Positions 47,188 to 54,531 of a DNA stretch of 64,000 nt are shown here, piece after piece. Every line of letters begins with the position of its first letter. The first letter of the stretch is position 1. The notes under the pieces are model-generated. The model was not told where the DNA came from. It was given only the letters and a program-made list of their open reading frames with translations, and did no database searches. A program made the translations under genes and the position numbers. The DNA comes from Nitrobacter sp. Nb-311A (GTDB lineage: Bacteria; Pseudomonadota; Alphaproteobacteria; Rhizobiales; Xanthobacteraceae), in contig NZ_AAMY01000002.1 in NCBI RefSeq assembly GCF_000152905.1, positions 1-64,000 of the forward strand. Direction: 5' to 3'.

Positions 47188-48930
47188 TCAGCTCGTCGTC
47201 GGCAGGATGATGGTGAAGGTTGATCCCTGTCCGGGGCCACTGCTATCGGCTTTGATCTGACCATCATGCATTTCGACGATCCGTTTCACGATCGACAGGC
47301 CAAGACCTGTGGAGCTTTCACCGGCGGTGGGTTTTGCGGACAATCGCTGGAAGCGGACGAACAGCCGCCCGAGATCCTCCGGCGACAGACCAGCGCCCTC
47401 ATCCGTGACGCGGATGATAGTGTGGTTCGCGTCATGATCGACCAGCAGCGTGATCCTGCCTCCCACCGGGCTGTACTTGATGGCGTTGCTGACAAGATTG
47501 TCGATGGCTTCGCGCATCCGGTCCTGGTCGCACATCGTGACTTGTCCGGTGGGCGCCGACACAACGATGGTTTGCTGCTTGTTGGCCGCTGATAACTGAT
47601 TGGCCTCGGACACCTCGGCGACCAGCGCCGCGACGTCGACCGGCTCGTGCTTTATAGTAATATCGAAGGCGTCGGCCATGGCGTCTGAAATCAGGTGATC
47701 GACCATCGCAATCAGACGCTTGGTGGCGTCGCGAATATGGTCGATCTGCAAGGTGACGGTGTCCCCGGACGAGCCGGCGCCGATGAGCTCGGCAAGCATT
47801 TCGGTCCGCCCCAAGATGACGCCGAGAGGATTCTTCAGGTCGTGCGCAACGGTACCGAGAATTTCATTCTTGAACCCGTTAGCCCGCTGCAACCGCAACC
47901 ATTGCGCGGAAAGCCTGCGGTTGGCTTGCATCAACGCGCGTGTGCGCTGCGCGACCCGGTCTTCGAGCTGCGTGTTGGCGTCCTGCAGTTGCTGATAGAG
48001 GATCACGTTGTCGAATGCGATCGACAGCCGGCTGCCGAAGATTTCAACCAACGACCGGTCGGTATCGGACAGTTCGCATTCGGCCTGCAGCAATATCACA
48101 ACCTCGCGGCCGCTGCCGGTGCGGATATAGAGAACCGAGCGGTGATCGACGAATTCGTGCTTGCGCCGCCTGAAGGCGTCTTCGACCGTCTGTTTGAGAT
48201 CGGAATCAAGCGATGCCTGTCCCTCGACTCCGCTGAAACGGCTATAGCAGCCGGAACCCGCGAGCACTGAAAAGTCATTATCAACGGCGCCGCCGTCGCG
48301 CAGCACCAGAATGCCGGCACAGTCGACGTTCAAAAGCGACGCAAGCTGTGTCAGGACGCCCTCGGCGAGACGCTGCATTGACTTGAAATCGTAGAGCGTG
48401 GAGGCCGCGTCGATGATGATCTCAAGACCGCGACGGGTTTGCACCATCCGCTCAAGTTGCTGATTGCTGCGTAGCGCCGCAGTCAGCGAGGTGAACAGTT
48501 TGTCGGCGGTGAGTTCCGTTTTCGCCTTGTAATCGTTGATGTCGTAGTCGACGATAACGCGGCGCTCCGGCGCCTGTCCCGGCTGTCCGGTGCGCAGAAT
48601 GATGCGCACGGTTTCGTTCCGCAGGTCGTTACGGATGAATTCGACGAGATCGAGGCCGGCTTCGTCGGTCTCCATGATCACATCGAGGAGCACCGCGGCG
48701 ATGTCGGGGTGCGCGCGCATCAGTTCGCGCCCCTCGGCAGCCGAATAGGCCGATAGAATCTCCAGCGTCTGTCCGTTGAGGCTGTAATCGCTCAGCGCAA
48801 AGCGCGTACCTTCATGTACGGCTCGATCGTCGTCGATCACAGCAACCTTCCATTTGCGCACGGTCGACGCTTCAGGGCGATCAGCTCCAGAATCGTCGAT
48901 CAGGTCGAGGAGATCATCCTGGTAGGCCAT
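47188..48930 (-). CDS. Hybrid sensor: receiver, DUF3369 and histidine kinase
   Basis: A 580-residue cytoplasmic kinase. It has an N-terminal receiver-like domain (about 28-150; DDD, then AVLLDVIMETDEAG), followed by DUF3369, a GAF-like sensory region (about 165-330). A coiled coil QDANTQLEDRVAQRTRALMQ leads to HisKA with the phosphorylated His in LGTVAHDLKNPLGVILGRTE. The ATPase domain shows N box DNLVSNAIKYSP, G1 DEGAGLSPEDL and G2 STGLGLSIVKRI. There is no membrane helix. Receiver-DUF3369-kinase proteins are usually paired with a partner regulator, here the OmpR-type gene one base downstream. ATG 48930 is used (MAYQDDLLDL). Confidence 0.93.
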   Translation of the reverse strand: MAYQDDLLDLIDDSGADRPEASTVRKWKVAVIDDDRAVHEGTRFALSDYSLNGQTLEILSAYSAAEGRELMRAHPDIAAVLLDVIMETDEAGLDLVEFIRNDLRNETVRIILRTGQPGQAPERRVIVDYDINDYKAKTELTADKLFTSLTAALRSNQQLERMVQTRRGLEIIIDAASTLYDFKSMQRLAEGVLTQLASLLNVDCAGILVLRDGGAVDNDFSVLAGSGCYSRFSGVEGQASLDSDLKQTVEDAFRRRKHEFVDHRSVLYIRTGSGREVVILLQAECELSDTDRSLVEIFGSRLSIAFDNVILYQQLQDANTQLEDRVAQRTRALMQANRRLSAQWLRLQRANGFKNEILGTVAHDLKNPLGVILGRTEMLAELIGAGSSGDTVTLQIDHIRDATKRLIAMVDHLISDAMADAFDITIKHEPVDVAALVAEVSEANQLSAANKQQTIVVSAPTGQVTMCDQDRMREAIDNLVSNAIKYSPVGGRITLLVDHDANHTIIRVTDEGAGLSPEDLGRLFVRFQRLSAKPTAGESSTGLGLSIVKRIVEMHDGQIKADSSGPGQGSTFTIILPTTS

Positions 48931-49421
48931 TGTACTGTCCCGCTGTCTGTTCACCCTTGCCCGCGCCGACGCCGGATCACGGCATGATAATGCGAAAAGT
49001 CGTTCCTTGTCCCGCCCCTGCTCCCACCGTCATCCGACCGCCGAGCGGCCGTTGTAACAGAACGCCTGACGCTGGACGTCCGGTGTCATTGTCAACAAAA
49101 ATGATCTCGATGTCACCATGGGGAGGCTGTCTCGCCGCGATGGACCCCAGGCCGTCGGGAATTGGCGATATTTAGAAAAGATTAAGTCAAGATCCGCCTC
49201 TACAGGCCGGGACATCCGTAGACAATCAGACCTTTCCCGGACATCGAGCGAGGCTTCTCGGGCATTACTTCAGCACCGGAGGGAGGCTGGCGACGATCCG
49301 GTCGGTGACTTCGCAGATGCTCCGGTAGATGCCGAGAGGCTCGCTCGAGAAGTCCCGCGTTGACCCAGATGTCCGCTTCGGCCATTCGACGACATAGTAG
49401 CCGCGCCAAATCCATCGCGGC
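48931..49421. other. Intergenic region with a possible histidine-kinase tail relic
   Basis: About 490 bases between two minus-strand genes. Minus-strand frame 48977-49171 has no start codon but reads DIEIIFVDNDTGRPASG, then GGRMTVGAGAGQGTTFRIIM ending at a stop. The GGRMxVxxxxGQGTTFRI pattern is the usual end of a kinase ATPase domain. Between 49200 and 49421 two overlapping frames are open but neither has a ribosome site or known domain. Confidence 0.4.
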
Positions 49422-51407
49422 TCAGGTGTTCGTCGGCCAGTGCCGCTCATGAAACCAGGTGCGATACTTCGATGACATCTTCTCGCGTTGCGCCTGCGGC
49501 GCATGCCGCTTGCACGTGGACGACTCCTCGCTGCCTTCGGGCGCGCCCCACCTCACCTCGACGCAGTCGTTCGGATTATAGGCCATCTCGAAGTGGGTTG
49601 CACGGTCGACGACCTCCTTGAGCGAAAGCGTCCACTGCGAGCCGTCGCTGCGCGTGTAGGATATTTTTCGCGAAGCGAGCTCGGACGCCAGCACCCCTTG
49701 CAGTTCACTTTTAACGTCCTCGATGCTCTTATTATTCGGTATCGCGTAGCGCGGCGCGCGCCGAATGACCCGCTCGGGAAATCCGCGCACGACATCGATC
49801 GCTATCAACAAACGAAGATCTCGCGCCGGGGTGGAGTAATCCTCCCAGGCTCCGGTTGTGGCGAAGATTGAGGAGCCGTTGGGCATAGCCACCTCTCCTG
49901 CGTGCCTCTCATGATATTGTCGTCCGTTTTCGACCGCGGTAACACGCGTCTTGACCTGTTCATTCAGGCTTTCGATGGCGTCTTTCATCGATTTTACGGG
50001 ATCGAGCGGCTCCGGCGACATCACGTCATCCATGCGATCGTAAAAGTCATCGGCGCTCATCTTTGATTGATCGAGCGAAAAATCGGCGTACTGGGGGTTG
50101 TTGGCAATTTCGGCATTGGTCAGCCGCCGCAACGCGCCGCCTTTGTTGCGCACGATGGGCCGGAAGTGCTTGAAGCCCGGGCTGCCCAGCGCAGGATCGT
50201 GCACGAACAGGAAATTGCCGCGCCAGAAACGCTTTCGTGTGATCGAGCCGTCCGGCTCAGCATCGACGGCGAGGAAGACGCCCGGCCTGCCGTTCATTTC
50301 CGGCACGCGATGCACGAGCATCAACACGTGGCCGTAGGGATCGGCGTACACCGTGCCCGGGCGAAGTGCTTCTTGGGTCAGCGACACGGTATAGAAGTCG
50401 GTGTTGTCGTCGCTCGCGGCGACGCGCACGCCGCCAGTATGCACGACGTCGCCGACGGTCCGCAGATATTCGCTGAACGTCGTCGGCCGCTTTGGCCGTG
50501 CCTTTGGCGGAACCGCAGGCGTCTCGACCGGCTGCTGGACCGACTGCGATTGGGCAAACAGGTTCAGACCCGCAGGTGTTTGCCCGGGCTGCATGGTGTT
50601 GGCGACCGTGGCCGCCGCAGTTTCCTGTTTGGGAGGGAGCGGCGGGCGCGTGACCTCGGGATGCTCCATATCGAACCACTGGTAGCACTTGGGCGCCTTG
50701 CCTCGGAAACCGCGGGAGCAATTGGAGTAGCCGAACGGTAGCCCCATCTTGTAGGCAAAATAGGCGCGCAGGAAGTACACGAAATCAGCGCAGTCGGGGC
50801 GAAGGCCTGCCCGCTTATTATCTTCACCGCGTCCCAGATGGTTGAACAGGAAATTGCGCGACCGGTCGTGCAGGACGTCATGCCAAACCTTCCAAGACAG
50901 ATCCTGATCCGGGGGCGCGTCGAAAAGTCTCTCGATCCACGCCGAAAACAAGGATTCCGTCGCGTGACCCCAGTTGTCGTGAACCTTCCAGAACGCGCCG
51001 GATGGAACCGGCACGGGGGGCGGCTTGCGCGCGCTCACGGTGATATCGCGTGTAATCGTGCTGCAGCCCGCCGTTGCGTGGTCGAGCGTCAGGATGGCGC
51101 GCCACGTACCCGCGGCAGGCCGGGCGACCTCGGCGAACCAGGAGTACGGCGCACCGCCGCGCCGGTCAGACGATTTGGCCGCAACGCTTCCATCGGGCGC
51201 GACCAGCGAGATCACACCCCGGAGCGGCTTTTCGGTGACGATCATGACGCGCAGCGGCGTCCCCTTCCAAGGCGCAGACGGCGACGGCAAAATCGAGAAT
51301 CCGGTCGTCTGCTCGCACGAGCCTGACGCCGCTTTGGCCGGCTGTTCGATCACCGCGAGACTGAAGACTGCGGCAGCAGCCGCAGCAAACCAGTTGGCGA
51401 GGCGCAT
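49422..51407 (-). CDS. Large exported protein with a possible papain-like Cys/His core
   Basis: A 661-residue protein. The signal peptide (MRLANWFAAAAAAVFSLAVI, cut near AKA) is followed by an Ig-like region (about 35-125, with Cys31 and Cys115). A domain then has GLRPDCADFVYFLRAYFAYK (Cys206) and, after a Pro/Gln-rich insert at about 255-310, RPGTVYADPYGHVLMLVHRV (His360). The Cys...GHV arrangement resembles NlpC/P60-type hydrolases but is my inference, not a confirmed domain. The remainder is helical and Lys/Glu-rich. I recall similar proteins in related genera without a known role. ATG 51407 was chosen for the signal peptide; the frame is open to 51689. Confidence 0.7.
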   Translation of the reverse strand: MRLANWFAAAAAAVFSLAVIEQPAKAASGSCEQTTGFSILPSPSAPWKGTPLRVMIVTEKPLRGVISLVAPDGSVAAKSSDRRGGAPYSWFAEVARPAAGTWRAILTLDHATAGCSTITRDITVSARKPPPVPVPSGAFWKVHDNWGHATESLFSAWIERLFDAPPDQDLSWKVWHDVLHDRSRNFLFNHLGRGEDNKRAGLRPDCADFVYFLRAYFAYKMGLPFGYSNCSRGFRGKAPKCYQWFDMEHPEVTRPPLPPKQETAAATVANTMQPGQTPAGLNLFAQSQSVQQPVETPAVPPKARPKRPTTFSEYLRTVGDVVHTGGVRVAASDDNTDFYTVSLTQEALRPGTVYADPYGHVLMLVHRVPEMNGRPGVFLAVDAEPDGSITRKRFWRGNFLFVHDPALGSPGFKHFRPIVRNKGGALRRLTNAEIANNPQYADFSLDQSKMSADDFYDRMDDVMSPEPLDPVKSMKDAIESLNEQVKTRVTAVENGRQYHERHAGEVAMPNGSSIFATTGAWEDYSTPARDLRLLIAIDVVRGFPERVIRRAPRYAIPNNKSIEDVKSELQGVLASELASRKISYTRSDGSQWTLSLKEVVDRATHFEMAYNPNDCVEVRWGAPEGSEESSTCKRHAPQAQREKMSSKYRTWFHERHWPTNT

Positions 51408-51707
51408 CTTGCCGACCTTTCCAGAGGAACCGGGAACCGCACTCGGTCCTGCAGATCTCAGCTGTGAAGAGCGACCTTCAGGGCTCGTCATACTTAAAGC
51501 CTCCACAGTCATCGCTGCCCCGGTGAGGTTGGCTGAACCTTTCGGCGAAGCTTTCCAAGCAGACGGTCCAAGAACCGAGATCACGATTGTCAGGCAAATG
51601 CCGTAGATGTGGCAGAATTGATATCGGTTTACGCGATCATCACCTCTTTTTCTTCTCTTTCCAAGGGGAGCGGCCCCCTTTCGGATCAAATGACAATCGA
51701 ATCGGCC
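51408..51707. other. Leader region of the large exported protein gene
   Basis: 300 bases between the chosen start and a TonB-receptor relic. The exported-protein frame stays open here (to 51689), so a longer N-terminus is possible, but its sequence lacks a signal and looks non-coding. Confidence 0.4.
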
Positions 51708-51866
51708 TCAGAAGTTGAACGTTGTCGACAACATGTAAGTCCGTGGCTGACTGAGAGCGATAAATCCATTGGATCCGATCGTCAACTGGATGCGTTTATT
51801 CAACACCGACATCGTGTCCGCGATGCCGATACTCGACAGGTTTATCCTGAAAGATCGTTCGCATAA
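51708..51866 (-). pseudogene. C-terminal relic of a TonB-dependent receptor
   Basis: On the minus strand, about 52 codons without a start read SFRINLSSIGIADTMSVLNK, then RIQLTIGSNGFIALSQPRTY and MLSTTFNF before TGA at 51710-51708. A C-terminal NGFIxLxxPRTYxLSxTxxF with final Phe is the last-strand signature of TonB-dependent outer-membrane receptors. The rest of the receptor is missing, and the fragment begins about where tonB ends, so a deletion has joined the two. Confidence 0.6.
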
Positions 51867-51878
51867 GACTTTCTGACA

Positions 51879-52679
51879 TTATCTGTTGAACCTGATTGGG
51901 ACGGCGAGGGTGATGGAGCCGCCGCCGATGTTGGGGGGTGGAGCCGGGACGGGGCTGGCGCGGCGCGGCAGCGACACCGCCTCGGCATCGAGCATACCAT
52001 CTCCGGCGGAGCGCACCAGGCGCGCCGACAGCACCCGGCCGGAGCGGTCGATGGTGAACGCGACGGTGGCGACGCCGGCGCCGGCGCCGGAGGGGAAGCG
52101 CTTGTGGCGGTTGAGATGCGCCATCAAGGCGCCCTTCCACGAGGCCGGCGACATCGACGACGCCATGCCCGCGGCCGGCGCGGCCGCACGATCGGCGCGC
52201 TGCGCCTGCGAACTCTGCGGCGCGGTGGTGCGCGGCGCCTTCTTCTGCTTTTTCTTCTTCGGCTTCGGTTTCGGCTTGGGCTCGACCTTGGCCGGCAGCA
52301 CCACCTCCGCCTTCTCCACCTTCGGGGTTTCCGGCAGCTTGACCTCGGCCTCCTTCACCTCCGGCGGCGTCGGATCGGGCTTTTCCTCGACCGGCTTGTC
52401 CGGTTCGTCAGGCTGCTCCTCGGCCTCCACCATCTGCGGCCCCGGCGCGATGTCCTGCTGCGGCGCCTCGGGCGCCACCGCCAGCGGCGCCAGCTCCATC
52501 ATGATCGCGGCCGGCGGATCGCCCGGCGCCTCCGCCTGCGCCGGCCAGTGCAGCGCCAGCCAGATGCCGCCGGCATGCAGCGCGACCACCGCAAGCCCGG
52601 CCGCGGTCCAGCGCAGCGCCGCGGCCCTCGTCACCGCGCCCTCGGGCCGCCCGTCCGGATCGCGCCAGTCGATCCTCAT
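51879..52679 (-). CDS. tonB: TonB energy transducer (second copy, intact)
   Basis: A 266-residue inner-membrane protein. A cytoplasmic N-terminus (about 1-24) and a membrane anchor (LRWTAAGLAVVALHAGGIWL) are followed by a long Pro/Glu/Lys spacer with KVEPKPKPKPKKKKQKKAP that spans the periplasm. The C-terminal TonB domain has WKGALMAHLNRHKRFPSGAG, VAFTIDRSGRVLSARLVRSA and ends IRFNR. The start ATG overlaps the exbD stop (ATGA, 52676-52679). It transmits energy to outer-membrane receptors, most likely the divergent one at 54532. Confidence 0.93.
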   Translation of the reverse strand: MRIDWRDPDGRPEGAVTRAAALRWTAAGLAVVALHAGGIWLALHWPAQAEAPGDPPAAIMMELAPLAVAPEAPQQDIAPGPQMVEAEEQPDEPDKPVEEKPDPTPPEVKEAEVKLPETPKVEKAEVVLPAKVEPKPKPKPKKKKQKKAPRTTAPQSSQAQRADRAAAPAAGMASSMSPASWKGALMAHLNRHKRFPSGAGAGVATVAFTIDRSGRVLSARLVRSAGDGMLDAEAVSLPRRASPVPAPPPNIGGGSITLAVPIRFNR

Positions 52680-53158
52680 GGCTGCGACGCCGCCGCCGGC
52701 ACGCTGCTACCGGCGGCCACGCCACCCGCCTGCGCCTGTCCGGTGTCCTCAAGCCCGACCAGCGCGATCTTGAGATAGCCGGCCTCGCGCAACAGGTTCA
52801 TCACCTTCATCAGCTCGCTGTAGGCCACCGTCCCGTCGGCGCGCAGGAACACCCGCTGCTCGCGGTCATTGCCGGTCTGCTGGTCCAGCGTCGCCTGAAG
52901 CGCGTTGCGCGGCACCTCCTCATTGCCGAGCGCCAGCCCCAGGTCCTGCTTCACCGTCAAAAACACCGGCTTGTCGGGACGCGGCTGCGGCTGCGCGTTC
53001 GACACCGGCAGGTCGACCGCGACGTCCACCGTCGACAACGGCGCCGCCACCATGAAGATGATCAGCAGCACCAGCATCACGTCGATGAACGGCGTGACGT
53101 TGATTTCGCTCAGCTCGTCGATGCCGCCGTCCTGCGGGTTCTTCAGCGATACCCCCAT
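52676..53158 (-). CDS. exbD: ExbD biopolymer transport protein (second copy)
   Basis: A 160-residue protein with a membrane helix at about 20-41 (NVTPFIDVMLVLLIIFMVAA) and conserved Asp26. The periplasmic domain includes NDREQRVFLRADGTVAYSEL and ends in an Ala/Gln-rich tail. It is similar to the first ExbD (shared FIDVxLVLLIIFMVAAPLST) but with a different tail. It lies 6 bases after exbB and overlaps tonB, forming a tight three-gene operon. Confidence 0.95.
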   Translation of the reverse strand: MGVSLKNPQDGGIDELSEINVTPFIDVMLVLLIIFMVAAPLSTVDVAVDLPVSNAQPQPRPDKPVFLTVKQDLGLALGNEEVPRNALQATLDQQTGNDREQRVFLRADGTVAYSELMKVMNLLREAGYLKIALVGLEDTGQAQAGGVAAGSSVPAAASQP

Positions 53159-53164
53159 GGCGCA

Positions 53165-54316
53165 TCACTCCGCGGCGGAGCGGCCGCGCGACAGCGGCAC
53201 CACGGACGGGCCAAGCCCCCGCTCCTGGCGCTCGAGGTCGCGCGAGATGTGCTGAATGATCTCGCCGGAGGCGTCCGACAGCAGCGCCCGGTAGCTGGAA
53301 AGCGCCCGCGCGAACACGTTGTAGATAATCACCGCCGGGATCGCGGCGACCAGCCCGAGCGCGGTCGCAAGCAACGCCTCGGCGATGCCCGGCGCCACCA
53401 CCGCAAGATTGGTGGTCTTGGAATGGGAGATGCCGATGAAGGCGTTCATGATGCCCCACACCGTGCCGAACAGCCCGACGAACGGCGCGGTCGCCCCGAT
53501 GGTCGCCAGAAGTCCGGTGCCGCGGGCGATGTCGCGCCCCGCCTTGGCCTCGATCCGCGACAGCGCGATCGCCAGCCGCTCCTTGATGCCCTCGGAGGAC
53601 AGATCGTTCGAACGCCTGCATTCGTTCTCCGCCGCCTCCATCAGATCCGACACCGGGCCCTTGCCGGTCCAGCCCTCGGCGATCTCGGCGCGCGCCGCCG
53701 CCAGAGTGCCGGCGCGCTCCAGCTTGCGCAGGCAGCTCTGCGCCCGCCGCCGCGACGCCGCAAGCTCCACGCCCCGCGCCAGCCAGATCGTCCACGTCAC
53801 CAAGGATGCAAACGCCAGACCGATCATCACCGCCTTCACGATGATGTCGGCCTGCATGAACATCCCCCACGGCGACAGGTCTTGCGGAAGCGTGGAAGAT
53901 GAAGCATTCGGCGCAGGCGACGGCGCGGCCGCCGGAGCGGACTGATCCAGAGGCGCGGCCGCATCCGAAGACGTGGCGGCAGCCGCATCCGATGAGGGCG
54001 GCGACGACGGCGAAGCTTCCCCGGACGCAGCTTCAGCCGCAGGCGGCGATGTCGCCGAAGCCGGGCCGGACGCTGACGGAACCGCCGGCGCAACCGAGGT
54101 TGGCGGCGATGCGGACGATGGCTTTGCGGACGGCTGCGCCGGCGTCGATGCCTGCGATGACGTTGCTTGTGAAGACGCCGGCACCGACGATGATGGCTGC
54201 GCCGGTGATGCCGCAGCCGGATGGCTCCCATGCTGCTGCGCAGCCGCCGGCGCAGCAATCGCCAGAACGGCGAGCGCGACGACAGGATCAAGCCGCGCCC
54301 CCCGAAACGCAGGCAT
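53165..54316 (-). CDS. exbB: ExbB proton channel subunit with long low-complexity N-terminus
   Basis: A 383-residue ExbB. The first about 30 residues look like a signal (LDPVVALAVLAIAAPAAAQQ). Roughly 120 residues then consist of Ala/Ser/Pro only, a periplasmic linker. The core follows: a helix around ADIIVKAVMIGLAFASLVTW, a cytoplasmic domain, then [16 protein letters not shown] and [23 protein letters not shown] 54316 is used; TTG 54328 is in frame. Neither has a good ribosome site. It is divergent from the TonB receptor, with 215 bases between starts that contain a ModE-like dyad. Confidence 0.93.
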   Translation of the reverse strand: MPAFRGARLDPVVALAVLAIAAPAAAQQHGSHPAAASPAQPSSSVPASSQATSSQASTPAQPSAKPSSASPPTSVAPAVPSASGPASATSPPAAEAASGEASPSSPPSSDAAAATSSDAAAPLDQSAPAAAPSPAPNASSSTLPQDLSPWGMFMQADIIVKAVMIGLAFASLVTWTIWLARGVELAASRRRAQSCLRKLERAGTLAAARAEIAEGWTGKGPVSDLMEAAENECRRSNDLSSEGIKERLAIALSRIEAKAGRDIARGTGLLATIGATAPFVGLFGTVWGIMNAFIGISHSKTTNLAVVAPGIAEALLATALGLVAAIPAVIIYNVFARALSSYRALLSDASGEIIQHISRDLERQERGLGPSVVPLSRGRSAAE

Positions 54317-54481
54317 GAAACCGAACAATGCTGATCACAGCTTCATCAGATGAAGCGATGCAGCCTTCATCAGGCGCTCGCGTCGCGCGCGATCTGCAAC
54401 GCCGCATCGAGCAATCAACAATATCGGCCGATTTTCATCACAAAGCTCCAGGCTGCGCTGCTTTGCATCCTATACAACGCC

Positions 54482-54509
54482 ATCGTTATATGTATACATA
54501 TATATCCAT
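54482..54509. promoter_or_regulatory. ModE-like operator (candidate Mo-box)
   Basis: A 28-bp imperfect dyad: left ATCGTTATAT (54482-54491), eight-base spacer, right ATATATCCAT (54500-54509), 8 of 10 arm positions complementary. The left arm matches the CGTTATAT half-site of molybdate-responsive ModE operators. Inside it is a perfect 16-bp palindrome TATATGTATACATATA (54487-54502). It lies 22 bases before the receptor start and 165 bases before exbB, and could serve either promoter. An AT-rich iron-regulator site is the alternative reading. Confidence 0.5.
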
Positions 54510-54531
54510 ACTTACAGCCTAGGAAGAGCAG

